Shown: positions 1 to 8,113 of the stretch, one piece after another
Layout of the letters: each line of letters begins with the position of its first letter
Numbering within the stretch: the stretch's first letter is position 1
NCBI RefSeq assembly: GCF_007828835.1
Contig: NZ_VIVL01000011.1
Location: 180,394-244,393 of the forward strand
Direction of reading: 5' to 3'
DNA from: Variovorax beijingensis
GTDB taxonomy: Bacteria; Pseudomonadota; Gammaproteobacteria; Burkholderiales; Burkholderiaceae_C
Length of the DNA stretch: 64,000 nucleotides
Program-made: the position numbers and the translations under genes
The notes under the pieces: model-generated
The model's database searches: none
Seen by the model: only the letters and a program-made list of their open reading frames with translations
Told to the model about the DNA's origin: nothing

Positions 1-2877
1 CGCGTGAAGCGCTACAGCTTCCGCAGCAAGGTAGAGCAACTGCTGGTCGAGCCGATCAGCCAGGCCGCGGCCAACCAGCGCGCAGGCCGCTGCGGCCGCG
101 TGGCGAACGGCATTTGCATCCGCCTGTACGACGAGAAGGACTTTGCGGGCCGCCCGCGCTTCACCGATCCGGAAATCCTGCGCTCCTCGCTCGCGGGCGT
201 GATCCTGCGCATGAAGTCGCTGCGCCTGGGCGACGTGGCGCGCTTTCCGTTTCTCGAGGCGCCGTCGCCGCGTGCGATCGCCGACGGCTACCAGCTGCTG
301 AACGAACTCGGTGCGGTCGACGACGCCAACGAGCTCACCGCCACGGGCACCGAACTGGCCAGGCTGCCGCTCGATCCGCGCGTGGGCCGGATGATTCTTG
401 AAGCCCGCACACGCGGTGCGCTCGAAGAGGTGCTGATCATTGCCTCGGCGCTCAGCGTGCAGGACGTGCGCGACCGCCCGATGGACGCGCAGCAGCAGGC
501 CGACCAGGCGCACTCCAAGTTCGACGACGAGAAGAGCGAGTTCAGCGGCTACCTGCGGCTGTGGAAATGGATCGCCGATGCACGCGGCGGCCATGGAGAC
601 ACTCACAAGCTCAGCAACCGCCAGTACGAGCAGCTGTTGCGCCAGAACTTCATCAACATCCGCCGCGTGCGCGAATGGCGCGACATCCATTCGCAGCTGC
701 TCACGGTCGTGACCGAGCACAAGTGGCGCATCAATGCCGAGCCGGCCGGCTACGAGCCATTGCACCTGTCGATGCTCGCGGGCCTGCTCGGCAACGTCGG
801 CTGGAAGCTGGAAGACGACGAGGCGTACCTGGGTGCGCGCGGCATCAAGTTCTACAAGCATCCGGGCGCGCACCTGAAGAAGAAGCCGGGCCGCTGGATC
901 GTCGCGGCCGAACTGGTCGAGACCACGCGGCTCTTCGGCCGCGGCATCGCCAACATCGAGCCGCAGTGGCTCGAACAGGTGGCCGGCCATCTGCTGAAGA
1001 AGCAGCTGCTCGACCCGCACTGGGAGAAGAAGGGCGCGCAGGTTTCGGCGCTGGAGCGCGCAACGCTTTACGGCCTCGTGGTGTACAGCGGCCGCCGCGT
1101 CGATTTCACCAAGGTGGACCCGGTGGCGGCGCGCGAGATCTTCATCCGCGAAGCGCTGGTCGGCGGGCAGTGGGAAAGCAAGTTCCCGTTCCTCGCAGCG
1201 AATCGCAAGCTGGTGCGCGAGGTCGAAGGGCTGGAGCACAAGGCGCGCCGGCAGGACGTGCTGGTGGACGACGAACTGATCTTCGCCTTCTACGACGCGC
1301 AGTTGCCCGCCGACGTGGCAAGCGGCATCACGTTCGAGAACTGGTACCGCCATGCGTCGAGGGAGCAGCCGCGCCTGCTCTTCCTGACGCGCGAGGAGCT
1401 GATGCGCCACCAGGCGGCGGGCATCACCACGCAGTCCTTTCCGCCCACGCTGCGGCTGGGCGGCGTCGACTGCGCGGCCAGCTACCTGCACGAGCCGGGC
1501 GACGCGAAGGACGGCCTCACGGTCAGCGTGCCGCTCTTCGTTCTCAACCAGGTGAGCGAAGAACGCTGCGAATGGCTGGTGACGGGCATGCTCAAGGACA
1601 AGATCCAGGCACTGCTCAAGAGCCTGCCGCAGCGGCCGCGCTCGCGGCTGGTGCCGCTGCCCGAGTCTGCGGCAAAGCTCACGGAAGAGCTTTCGGCGCC
1701 CGAGGTGTTCGGCCATGGCTCGCTGACCGACGTGCTGCTCAAACGCGTGCGCGACGCAACGAGCATCGACGTCAAGCGTGCCGACTTCAAGCTCGACATG
1801 CTGCCGCCGCATCTGTTCATGAACCTGCGCATCGTGGACGAACACGGGCGCCAGCTGGGCATGGGGCGCAACCTGGGAGCGCTCAAGGCGGAGCTGGGGG
1901 CGCAGGCGCGCGGTGCTTTCCAGGCGCTGGCGGGCCTCAACGTCAAGGCATCGGCGGACCGCAAGCCCGCAGAAGCCGAAGGGCGCACGCCGGCAAAGGG
2001 TAATGCCGCCGCGCCGAGCCTGCCCGCAGGCCAGCGCTACACGAGCTGGAGCTTCGGCGAACTGCCCGAGCTGATGGAAGTGCGCCGCGGATCGCAATCG
2101 CTGATCGGATTTCCGGCGCTGCGCGACGAAGGCGATGCCGTCACCATCGAGGTGTTCGACGAGCCGGCCGTAGCCGCCGCGAAGCACCGCGCCGGGCTGC
2201 GCCGGCTGTTCGCACTGCAGCTGAAGGATGCGCTCAAATACCTCGAGAAGAACATCCCCGACCTGCAGAAGATGGCCGTGGCCTACATGCCGCTGGGTAC
2301 CTCGGAGGAACTGCGCACGCAGATCATCGACGTGGCGATCGACCGGGCCTTTCTGCAGGAGCCGCTGCCGACCGACGAGTTCGCCTTCAAGCGCCGCTTC
2401 GAGGAGGGCCGCGGCCGGCTCACGCTGATCGCCAACGAGGTGGCGCGGCTGGCTTCGGCCATCCTGGCCGAGTACGCGGCCGCCGCGCGCAAGATCAAGG
2501 ACACGAAGATCCAGCCCGAGTCCGTGCAGGACGCCGCGCAGCAGCTGCAGCGCCTGGTCGGCAAGCGCTTCATTGCCGACGCGCCCTGGACGCAGCTGCA
2601 GCATTTCGCGCGCTATCTCAAGGCCATCGTGCTGCGGCTCGACAAGCTGCGCAGCGACCCGGCGCGCGACACCGCCAAGCTGGCCGAACTGCGGCCGCAG
2701 GAGCAGCGCTATTGGCGGCTGGTGGCCGAGCGCAAGGGCGTCGTGGACGAACGCATGCTTGAATTCCGCTGGCTGCTCGAGGAGCTTCGCGTGAGCTTCT
2801 TCGCGCAGGAGCTGCGCACGCCGCAGCCGGTCAGCGTCAAGCGGCTGGACAAGGCCTGGGCCCAGCTGCAGGCCTGA
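1..2877 (+). CDS. hrpA: ATP-dependent RNA helicase HrpA, C-terminal part (cut by left edge)
   Basis: This is a DEAH-box RNA helicase of the HrpA family; the reading frame is already open at base 1, so the N-terminal DEAH ATPase part lies outside the window. About 958 residues are visible out of roughly 1300 usual for the family. Helicase motif VI (QRAGRCGR, visible residues 26-33) comes first, followed by the HA2/winged-helix and OB-fold region and the long C-terminal DUF3418 region ending near residue 955. HrpA proteins act on structured mRNA and stalled ribosomes in the cytoplasm. The gene runs to a TGA followed within 30 bases by a hairpin. Confidence 0.93.
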   Translation, partial: RVKRYSFRSKVEQLLVEPISQAAANQRAGRCGRVANGICIRLYDEKDFAGRPRFTDPEILRSSLAGVILRMKSLRLGDVARFPFLEAPSPRAIADGYQLLNELGAVDDANELTATGTELARLPLDPRVGRMILEARTRGALEEVLIIASALSVQDVRDRPMDAQQQADQAHSKFDDEKSEFSGYLRLWKWIADARGGHGDTHKLSNRQYEQLLRQNFINIRRVREWRDIHSQLLTVVTEHKWRINAEPAGYEPLHLSMLAGLLGNVGWKLEDDEAYLGARGIKFYKHPGAHLKKKPGRWIVAAELVETTRLFGRGIANIEPQWLEQVAGHLLKKQLLDPHWEKKGAQVSALERATLYGLVVYSGRRVDFTKVDPVAAREIFIREALVGGQWESKFPFLAANRKLVREVEGLEHKARRQDVLVDDELIFAFYDAQLPADVASGITFENWYRHASREQPRLLFLTREELMRHQAAGITTQSFPPTLRLGGVDCAASYLHEPGDAKDGLTVSVPLFVLNQVSEERCEWLVTGMLKDKIQALLKSLPQRPRSRLVPLPESAAKLTEELSAPEVFGHGSLTDVLLKRVRDATSIDVKRADFKLDMLPPHLFMNLRIVDEHGRQLGMGRNLGALKAELGAQARGAFQALAGLNVKASADRKPAEAEGRTPAKGNAAAPSLPAGQRYTSWSFGELPELMEVRRGSQSLIGFPALRDEGDAVTIEVFDEPAVAAAKHRAGLRRLFALQLKDALKYLEKNIPDLQKMAVAYMPLGTSEELRTQIIDVAIDRAFLQEPLPTDEFAFKRRFEEGRGRLTLIANEVARLASAILAEYAAAARKIKDTKIQPESVQDAAQQLQRLVGKRFIADAPWTQLQHFARYLKAIVLRLDKLRSDPARDTAKLAELRPQEQRYWRLVAERKGVVDERMLEFRWLLEELRVSFFAQELRTPQPVSVKRLDKAWAQLQA

Positions 2878-2894
2878 TCGGGATCGGCGGGCGA

Positions 2895-2926
2895 CAAAAA
2901 AAAGAAGCCCGCTTCGCGCGGGCTTC
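2895..2926 (-). terminator. Intrinsic terminator for the DUF3309 gene, shared with hrpA
   Basis: A perfect 9-bp stem (GAAGCCCGC at 2904-2912 with GCGGGCTTC at 2918-2926, 5-base loop) is flanked by an A-run at 2896-2903. Read on the minus strand this is GC-rich hairpin plus eight U, a canonical terminator 29 bases past the DUF3309 stop. On the plus strand the U-tract is weak, so it may end hrpA less efficiently. Confidence 0.8.
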
Positions 2927-2954
2927 CTTCAGGTGCCGGAACTGTCGGGCAGCG

Positions 2955-3113
2955 TCATATGCGGCCCATCAGCACCAGGATGATGATGATCAGCAGGACC
3001 AGGCCCAGCCCGCCGCTGGGCCAGTAGCCCCAGCTCCGGCTGTAGCCCCAGCTCGGCAGCGCACCGATCAGAAGCAATATCAGAACGATCAGCAGAATGA
3101 ACGAGAGGGACAT
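2955..3113 (-). CDS. DUF3309 small membrane protein
   Basis: This 52-residue protein was read directly from the minus strand. It has a hydrophobic N-terminal helix (about residues 4-18), a central aromatic Ser-Trp-Gly-Tyr-rich turn (21-32), and a second hydrophobic helix (37-49) ending in MGRI. This two-helix, tryptophan-rich pattern is that of DUF3309, a family of small proteins of unknown function common in betaproteobacteria. It is probably an inner-membrane hairpin. It stands alone with its own strong terminator, which argues for a real, independently transcribed gene. Confidence 0.75.
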   Translation of the reverse strand: MSLSFILLIVLILLLIGALPSWGYSRSWGYWPSGGLGLVLLIIIILVLMGRI

Positions 3114-3227
3114 GCGTTTCTCCAGGGCCTTGTTGTTACGAGATCCATGCTCGATGTCAGGAGACCCGCGGCACGCCGGATAGCCGCTTCTTCGGTGGTC
3201 AGGGCTTTCCTACCGGTGTCGTCGGCA

Positions 3228-3264
3228 TTCAAGCCGTGCGAGCCCGTTCAAAGCCGTGCGAGCC
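3228..3264. repeat. 17/18-bp tandem near-duplication at aminotransferase 3' end
   Basis: TTCAAGCCGTGCGAGCC (3228-3244) is repeated as TTCAAAGCCGTGCGAGCC (3247-3264), differing by one inserted A. The second copy carries the stop codon and the last codons (ArgLeuAlaArgLeu) of the aminotransferase gene; the first lies just beyond the stop. Confidence 0.85.
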
Positions 3265-4423
3265 GATCCAGCGCCGCAATCAGCGTCTCGTCCTTCTTGG
3301 CGAAGCAGAAGCGGACCACGCGCTGGTCGAAACCATTGCCGTAGAACGCCGACAGCGGAATCGCCGCCACGCCGATCTCGCGCGTGAGCCACAGGCAGAA
3401 CTCGGCTTCGGACAGCTCGCTCACCGCCGAGATGTCGACGCACTGGAAATAGCTGCCCTCGCTGCGCAGCAGCTTGAAGCGGGTCTTCCGGGCCAGGCCG
3501 GCGGCGAACAGGTCGCGCTTGCGCTGGTAGAACGCGGGCAGTTCGAGGTACGGCTTTGGCTCGGCCATGTACTGCGCAAGCGCATGCTGCATCGGCGTGT
3601 TGACGGTGAACACGTTGAACTGGTGCACCTTGCGGAATTCGGCCATCAGCGGCGCGGGCGCAGCCACGTAGCCGACCTTCCAGCCGGTGACGTGGTAGGT
3701 CTTGCCGAAGCTGCTCACGATGAAGCTGCGCGCCGCCAGGCCCGGGAAGCGCGCCACGCTTTCATGCTGTGCACCGTCGTAGACCATGTGCTCGTAGACC
3801 TCGTCGGCAATCACGAGCACGTCGGTCGGCGCGAGCAGTTCCTCGAGCTTGCGCATTTCGGCGGCGGTCCAGACCGTGGCGCTCGGGTTGTGCGGCGTGT
3901 TGACGATGATCGCCCGCGTGCGCGGCGTGAGTGCCGCGGCGATCTTGTCGAAGTCGGGGCGGAAGGTGCCGGGCACGAGCGGCACGCGCACCACGCGGCC
4001 GCCGGCGAGCTCGATGTTGGGCACGTAGCTGTCGTAGCAGGGCTCCAGAACGATCACCTCGTCGCCCGCGCGCACCACCGCAAGGATGGCGGTGATGATG
4101 GCCTGTGTTGCACCGGCGGTGACGGTGATCTCGTCGGCGGCGCTGTAGGCGTGGCCATAGAGCGCGGAGATCTTGTCGGCGATGGCTTCGCGCAATGCCG
4201 GGATGCCGGGCATAGGCGGGTACTGGTTGTGGCCCGCGGCCATGGCGGCCGTGACGTCTTCGAGCAGTTTCGGGTCGCAGTTGAAATCGGGAAAGCCCTG
4301 GCCGAGGTTCACCGCGTTCTTCTCTGCCGCGAGCGCGGACATCACAGTGAAGATGGTGGTGCCCACGGCCGGCAGCTTGGTTGCGATCTCCGGGGTGCGG
4401 GGGGAGGAAGGAAGGGCGCTCAT
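3248..4423 (-). CDS. Methionine-type PLP aminotransferase (YbdL/class I-II)
   Basis: This 391-residue fold-type I pyridoxal-phosphate aminotransferase most resembles YbdL-like methionine aminotransferases, which convert methionine (and aromatic amino acids) and a 2-oxoacid to the matching keto acid and amino acid. Visible landmarks are the substrate-side motif NLGQGFPDF (39-47), NTPHNP (175-180), the cofactor Asp in ADEVY (Asp207), the Schiff-base Lys in SFGKTYHVTGWK (Lys241), and a C-terminal Arg in VVRFCF that would bind the substrate carboxylate. The ATG at 4423 was chosen because the frame upstream lies inside the neighbouring regulator. It lies 38 bases downstream of the CysB-type regulator on the same strand. 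Confidence 0.9.
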   Translation of the reverse strand: MSALPSSPRTPEIATKLPAVGTTIFTVMSALAAEKNAVNLGQGFPDFNCDPKLLEDVTAAMAAGHNQYPPMPGIPALREAIADKISALYGHAYSAADEITVTAGATQAIITAILAVVRAGDEVIVLEPCYDSYVPNIELAGGRVVRVPLVPGTFRPDFDKIAAALTPRTRAIIVNTPHNPSATVWTAAEMRKLEELLAPTDVLVIADEVYEHMVYDGAQHESVARFPGLAARSFIVSSFGKTYHVTGWKVGYVAAPAPLMAEFRKVHQFNVFTVNTPMQHALAQYMAEPKPYLELPAFYQRKRDLFAAGLARKTRFKLLRSEGSYFQCVDISAVSELSEAEFCLWLTREIGVAAIPLSAFYGNGFDQRVVRFCFAKKDETLIAALDRLARL

Positions 4424-4461
4424 GGTGGTGCTCGGAATCGGATTCGGAATCGGGATCTGGA

Positions 4462-5403
4462 TCAAAGTTCGTAGTCTTGCTGGTGGCCGCTCAGGGCCTT
4501 GGCAATCAGGTTGCGGTCGAGCCGGTCGGACAGCAGCTCGGCAAACTTGAAGACGAAGTTGCGCAGGTAGGCGCTGCGCTTGAAGGCCACGCGCGCGATG
4601 TTCTGGCCGAACACGTGGCCCATCGGGCGCACCACGAGATCGGCGTTCGATTCGTCGCGGACCGCCATCTCGGCCACGATGCCCACGCCGAGGCCCAGGC
4701 GCACGTAGGTCTTGATCACGTCGGAGTCGATCGCCTCGAGCGCGATGCGCGGCGTGAGCTTCTTCTGCGCAAAGGCATGGTCGATGCGCGTGCGGCCGGT
4801 GAACGACGGGTGGTAGGTGATGATGGGTTCGTGCGCCAGGTCTTCGAGCGAGATGCGCTCCTTGGCCGCAAGCGGATGGTCCTTGGGCAGCACCAGCACG
4901 TGCTGCCATTCGTAGCAGGGCAGGGTCACGAGCTCGGTGTAATCCGAGAGCGATTCGGTGGCGATGCCCACCTCGGCGATCTCGTCGATCACCATGCGCG
5001 CGACCTGGTCGGGCGAACCCTGGTGCAGGCTCACGTTGACCTTGGGGTAAGCCTCGCGCAGCCTGGCCACCGGCACCGGGAGCACGTAGCGCGCCTGTGT
5101 GTGGGTGGTGGCGATCGAGAGGGTGCCGCTGTCCTGCGCACTGAACTGCTCGCCGATGCGCTTGAGGTTGCCGACTTCGCGCATGATCAATTCGATGCTC
5201 GCGATGACGTGCTGGCCCGGCTCGGTGACCCGCTTCAGGCGCTTGCCATGGCGCGCGAAGATCTCGACGCCAAGCTCTTCCTCGAGTTCGATGATCGCCT
5301 TGGACACGCCCGGCTGCGAGGTGTGCAGCGCCTTCGCCGCCTCCGTCAGGTTCAGGTTGCGCCGCACGGCTTCCTGAACAAACTTGAACTGGTGCAGATT
5401 CAT
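4462..5403 (-). CDS. cysB: CysB-type LysR transcriptional regulator
   Basis: This is a full-length LysR-type regulator (313 residues) with an N-terminal winged helix-turn-helix (about 1-60) and a C-terminal periplasmic-binding-like inducer domain (about 93-290). The start MNLHQFKFVQEAVRR and the inducer-domain motif TTHTQARYVLP are characteristic of the CysB/Cbl group, which activates sulfate assimilation genes in response to O- or N-acetylserine. A sirohydrochlorin chelatase gene, needed to make the siroheme of sulfite reductase, lies just upstream on the same strand, which fits a sulfur role. It could be Cbl/SsuR-like rather than CysB itself. Confidence 0.88.
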   Translation of the reverse strand: MNLHQFKFVQEAVRRNLNLTEAAKALHTSQPGVSKAIIELEEELGVEIFARHGKRLKRVTEPGQHVIASIELIMREVGNLKRIGEQFSAQDSGTLSIATTHTQARYVLPVPVARLREAYPKVNVSLHQGSPDQVARMVIDEIAEVGIATESLSDYTELVTLPCYEWQHVLVLPKDHPLAAKERISLEDLAHEPIITYHPSFTGRTRIDHAFAQKKLTPRIALEAIDSDVIKTYVRLGLGVGIVAEMAVRDESNADLVVRPMGHVFGQNIARVAFKRSAYLRNFVFKFAELLSDRLDRNLIAKALSGHQQDYEL

Positions 5404-5466
5404 ATCAAATTCCGTCTTATTACGGAATTCATTATGCCTTCGGAGTCTATGGAAATGGCTGCAAGT

Positions 5467-5841
5467 TCAAGATTTGCTTGCAATTCTGGCCAGCAAATCG
5501 ACCAGTTCGGGCTCTTCGCCAACGATGCCGGCCAGTTGGAAGTCGACGTGCGGCCAGGCCTGGCGCAGCGCATCCACCTGCAGCGGCAGGTCTTCGCGGG
5601 CATGCTTGCCCATGCCGAGGAAGAGCGGAACCACCCGAAGCGCCTTGGCGCCACTGGCAATCAGGGCCGCGGCGGCCGTGCGCAGGTCGGGCGCCGCAAG
5701 CTCCATGTAGGCGCAGACCACGCGGGCCTGCGGATCGAGCGCCGTGACGCGCGCTGCCACCGCCTCGATGGGTTCGCGCCAGCGCTCGTCGCGCGAACCA
5801 TGCGCCAGCAGCACGATGCCTCTTGCGTTCCCCATTGCCAT
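5467..5841 (-). CDS. Short CbiX/SirB sirohydrochlorin chelatase
   Basis: This 124-residue single-domain chelatase of the CbiX-short/SirB group inserts a metal (iron for siroheme, cobalt for B12) into sirohydrochlorin. Candidate metal ligands are His14 in LLAHGSRD, Glu47 in YMELAAP and His80 in GMGKHARED, the usual pattern of half-size chelatases that work as dimers. It starts five bases after the lptG stop and is the last gene of the lptF-lptG run; cysB follows 63 bases further on. The association with cysB suggests service to sulfite reductase siroheme. Confidence 0.85.
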   Translation of the reverse strand: MAMGNARGIVLLAHGSRDERWREPIEAVAARVTALDPQARVVCAYMELAAPDLRTAAAALIASGAKALRVVPLFLGMGKHAREDLPLQVDALRQAWPHVDFQLAGIVGEEPELVDLLARIASKS

Positions 5842-5846
5842 CTTCG

Positions 5847-6956
5847 CTACCTTCGGAGCACCAGCCAGCTGAAGGCGGCAAGCGACATCACCGAATAGAT
5901 GAGTCCGGGCGCCGCCGCCGTCAGCCATGGCGACCAGTTGCTCAGGTTGCCGAGGTAGCCGAACACGTTGTTCAGCAGGAAGAAGCTGATGCCGATCATC
6001 ACGCCGCCGAACACGTAGGTGGTGATGCCGGCCTGGCGGAAGTGCAGGTAGGCGAAGGGCAGGGCGAGCACCACCATCACCAGGCATGAGAGCGGGTAGA
6101 AGACCTTGCGCCAGAACTGGATCTCGTAGCGCTGCGCGGTCTGGCCGTTGGCCTCCAGGTGCCGGATGTAGTCGAACAGGTCGATGGTGCCCATGCGGTC
6201 GGGCCGCAGCAGCGCCACCGACACCATTTCGCTGGTCAGCGTGGTCGGCCAGTCGAGCTGCGGCACCTTGGTGGTCACGATGCGGGCCTTTTCCGCGGAG
6301 GCGCGCGTCTCGTAGTCCTGCAGTTCGACGTCCGACAGTTGCCAGTGGTCGTCGAAGATGTGCGCCGATGACGCGACGAGCTGCTTGCGCACATAGCCGT
6401 TGGCATCGAACTCGAAGATGCGCGCATTCTTGAGCGAGCCGTCGCGGGCGATGGACAGCACGTTGACCGCATAGGACACGTTCTCGCGCTTTTCCTTGAG
6501 CCAGGCGCCCGTGTTGCCGACCAGCGAGTAGGAGCCCTGGTAGCGGGACTTGAGCAGCTGGCCGGTGCGCTCGGACGCCGGTGCGATGTAGTCGCCGATG
6601 GCAAAGGTCAGAAAGACGAAGCCCACGCCCAGCAGCAGCAGGGTGCGCAGGGCGCGCCAGGGCCCCAGGCCGCTGGTGCGAAGGATGGTGTATTCCGAGC
6701 TTTGCGCAAGGCGCGCCATCACGAAGATGCAGCCGATCAGCACCGTGATCGGGAGCAGTTCGTAGAGGTGGCTCGGAATCAGCAGGGTCACGTAGATCAG
6801 TGCCTGCGCGGGGCCGTAGGCAAGGCTTTCGGGTCGGCCGATCGACTGCAGCTCGTCGACGAAGTCGAAGAAGAAAAACAGGCTCAGGAAGCCGAGGGTC
6901 ACGAAAGCCACGGCCTTCAGTGCCTCGACATAGATCAGGCGTCGGATTGTTTTCAC
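5847..6956 (-). CDS. lptG: LPS export ABC transporter permease LptG
   Basis: This is an inner-membrane permease of the LptB2FG complex, which extracts lipopolysaccharide from the inner membrane and passes it to LptC/LptA. The 369-residue protein shows three N-terminal membrane helices, a large periplasmic beta-jellyroll (about 120-270) and three C-terminal helices, the YjgP/YjgQ layout. The GTG at 6956 was chosen because it overlaps the lptF stop (GTGA) and gives the family start VKTIRRL; a longer frame upstream exists but runs inside lptF. Confidence 0.93.
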   Translation of the reverse strand: MKTIRRLIYVEALKAVAFVTLGFLSLFFFFDFVDELQSIGRPESLAYGPAQALIYVTLLIPSHLYELLPITVLIGCIFVMARLAQSSEYTILRTSGLGPWRALRTLLLLGVGFVFLTFAIGDYIAPASERTGQLLKSRYQGSYSLVGNTGAWLKEKRENVSYAVNVLSIARDGSLKNARIFEFDANGYVRKQLVASSAHIFDDHWQLSDVELQDYETRASAEKARIVTTKVPQLDWPTTLTSEMVSVALLRPDRMGTIDLFDYIRHLEANGQTAQRYEIQFWRKVFYPLSCLVMVVLALPFAYLHFRQAGITTYVFGGVMIGISFFLLNNVFGYLGNLSNWSPWLTAAAPGLIYSVMSLAAFSWLVLRR

Positions 6957-8092
6957 GAGGTCGGGTCGATTTTCGAGGGTGGCGAAGGCGGCAGGCCACC
7001 GGCCATGACGTGCTCGGTCCTGCGCCTGCGGCCCCAGTTGTTGTTGCGCAGGAGCAGCCATGCAACGCCGATCAGCAGGACGCCGCCGTGCAGCAGCAGC
7101 ATGAACGAGCCCATGCCGAAGCGCCCGGAACTGATCCAGCTCTGGCCCAGGTTGAGCATGTTGTAGTAGACGACGAAGGCGAACAGCGCGAACAGCAGGT
7201 TGCCGCTTCGCCCCACGCGCGGGTTGACGCTCGACACCGTCAGCGCCAGCAGCACGAAATTGATGGCCGCCAGCAGCATGCCGATGCGCCAGGCCAGTTC
7301 GCCGCGGCTGGCGTCGCCGGGCTCGCGCAGCAGCTGAAGCGTGGGCTTGGCGCGCGCGGGCGTGTTGTCCGCGGAGAAGTCGGAGGTGCTGCCGGCCCGG
7401 GTGCCGTAGGTCTCGAATTCGCTGATCTTGAGCCCCGCGGTGGGCAGCAGGGGCCGCTCGAGCCGCTGCCCGTTGCTCAGCATCAGGAAGCGGTTGTTGC
7501 CGACGTTCTCGATGCGTCCGCTGCGCGCCGAGGTCGTGATCTGCAGGCCGCGCTCGACCGCCCAGATGAACACGTTGGTGGCCGTGGCGCCATCCGGCGT
7601 GTCCTTGTCGATGAAGAAGACCCGCATGCGCCCGGACGATTCGCGGAATTCGCCCGGCGTGACCCGCTCGATGTCGCTGCGCCCTTCATATTGCGCCCGC
7701 ATGCCGATGGTCTGCGAATTGGCCCAGGGCCAGCCCAGCAATGCCATCACCGCGATCAGCACCAGAACCGGCCAGGCAAAACGGAACAGCGGCTCGACGA
7801 AATCGGCCAGGCCCCGTCCGCTGGAAAACCAGATCACCATCTCGCTGTCGCGGTACATGCGCGACAAGGTGCCGACAATGGCGATGAACAGGCTCAGGCT
7901 CAGGATGGTCGGCATGTAGCCGAGCACCGTGTACGTCATCACCAGGAACACTTCGGACGGGTTCACGCTGCCCTTGGAGGCGAGCCCGAGCGTGCGGATG
8001 AGCATCATGGTCATCACGATGGTGACCAGGACCACGAGGGTCGCTCCGAAGCTGCGCGACAGCTCCTTGCGTAGGGAAGAATGGAATAACAT
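6953..8092 (-). CDS. lptF: LPS export ABC transporter permease LptF
   Basis: This is the partner permease of LptG in LPS extraction. The 379-residue protein starts MLFHSSLRKEL, with membrane helices at about 15-35, 55-80 and 100-120, a periplasmic jellyroll to about residue 265, and three C-terminal helices before a Pro-rich tail. The ATG at 8092 lies only 21 bases from the divergent pepA start, an arrangement common in proteobacteria (pepA next to lptF). Its stop overlaps the lptG start. Confidence 0.94.
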   Translation of the reverse strand: MLFHSSLRKELSRSFGATLVVLVTIVMTMMLIRTLGLASKGSVNPSEVFLVMTYTVLGYMPTILSLSLFIAIVGTLSRMYRDSEMVIWFSSGRGLADFVEPLFRFAWPVLVLIAVMALLGWPWANSQTIGMRAQYEGRSDIERVTPGEFRESSGRMRVFFIDKDTPDGATATNVFIWAVERGLQITTSARSGRIENVGNNRFLMLSNGQRLERPLLPTAGLKISEFETYGTRAGSTSDFSADNTPARAKPTLQLLREPGDASRGELAWRIGMLLAAINFVLLALTVSSVNPRVGRSGNLLFALFAFVVYYNMLNLGQSWISSGRFGMGSFMLLLHGGVLLIGVAWLLLRNNNWGRRRRTEHVMAGGLPPSPPSKIDPTS

Positions 8093-8113
8093 CGTTCGAG
8101 GAAAAAAAGGATT

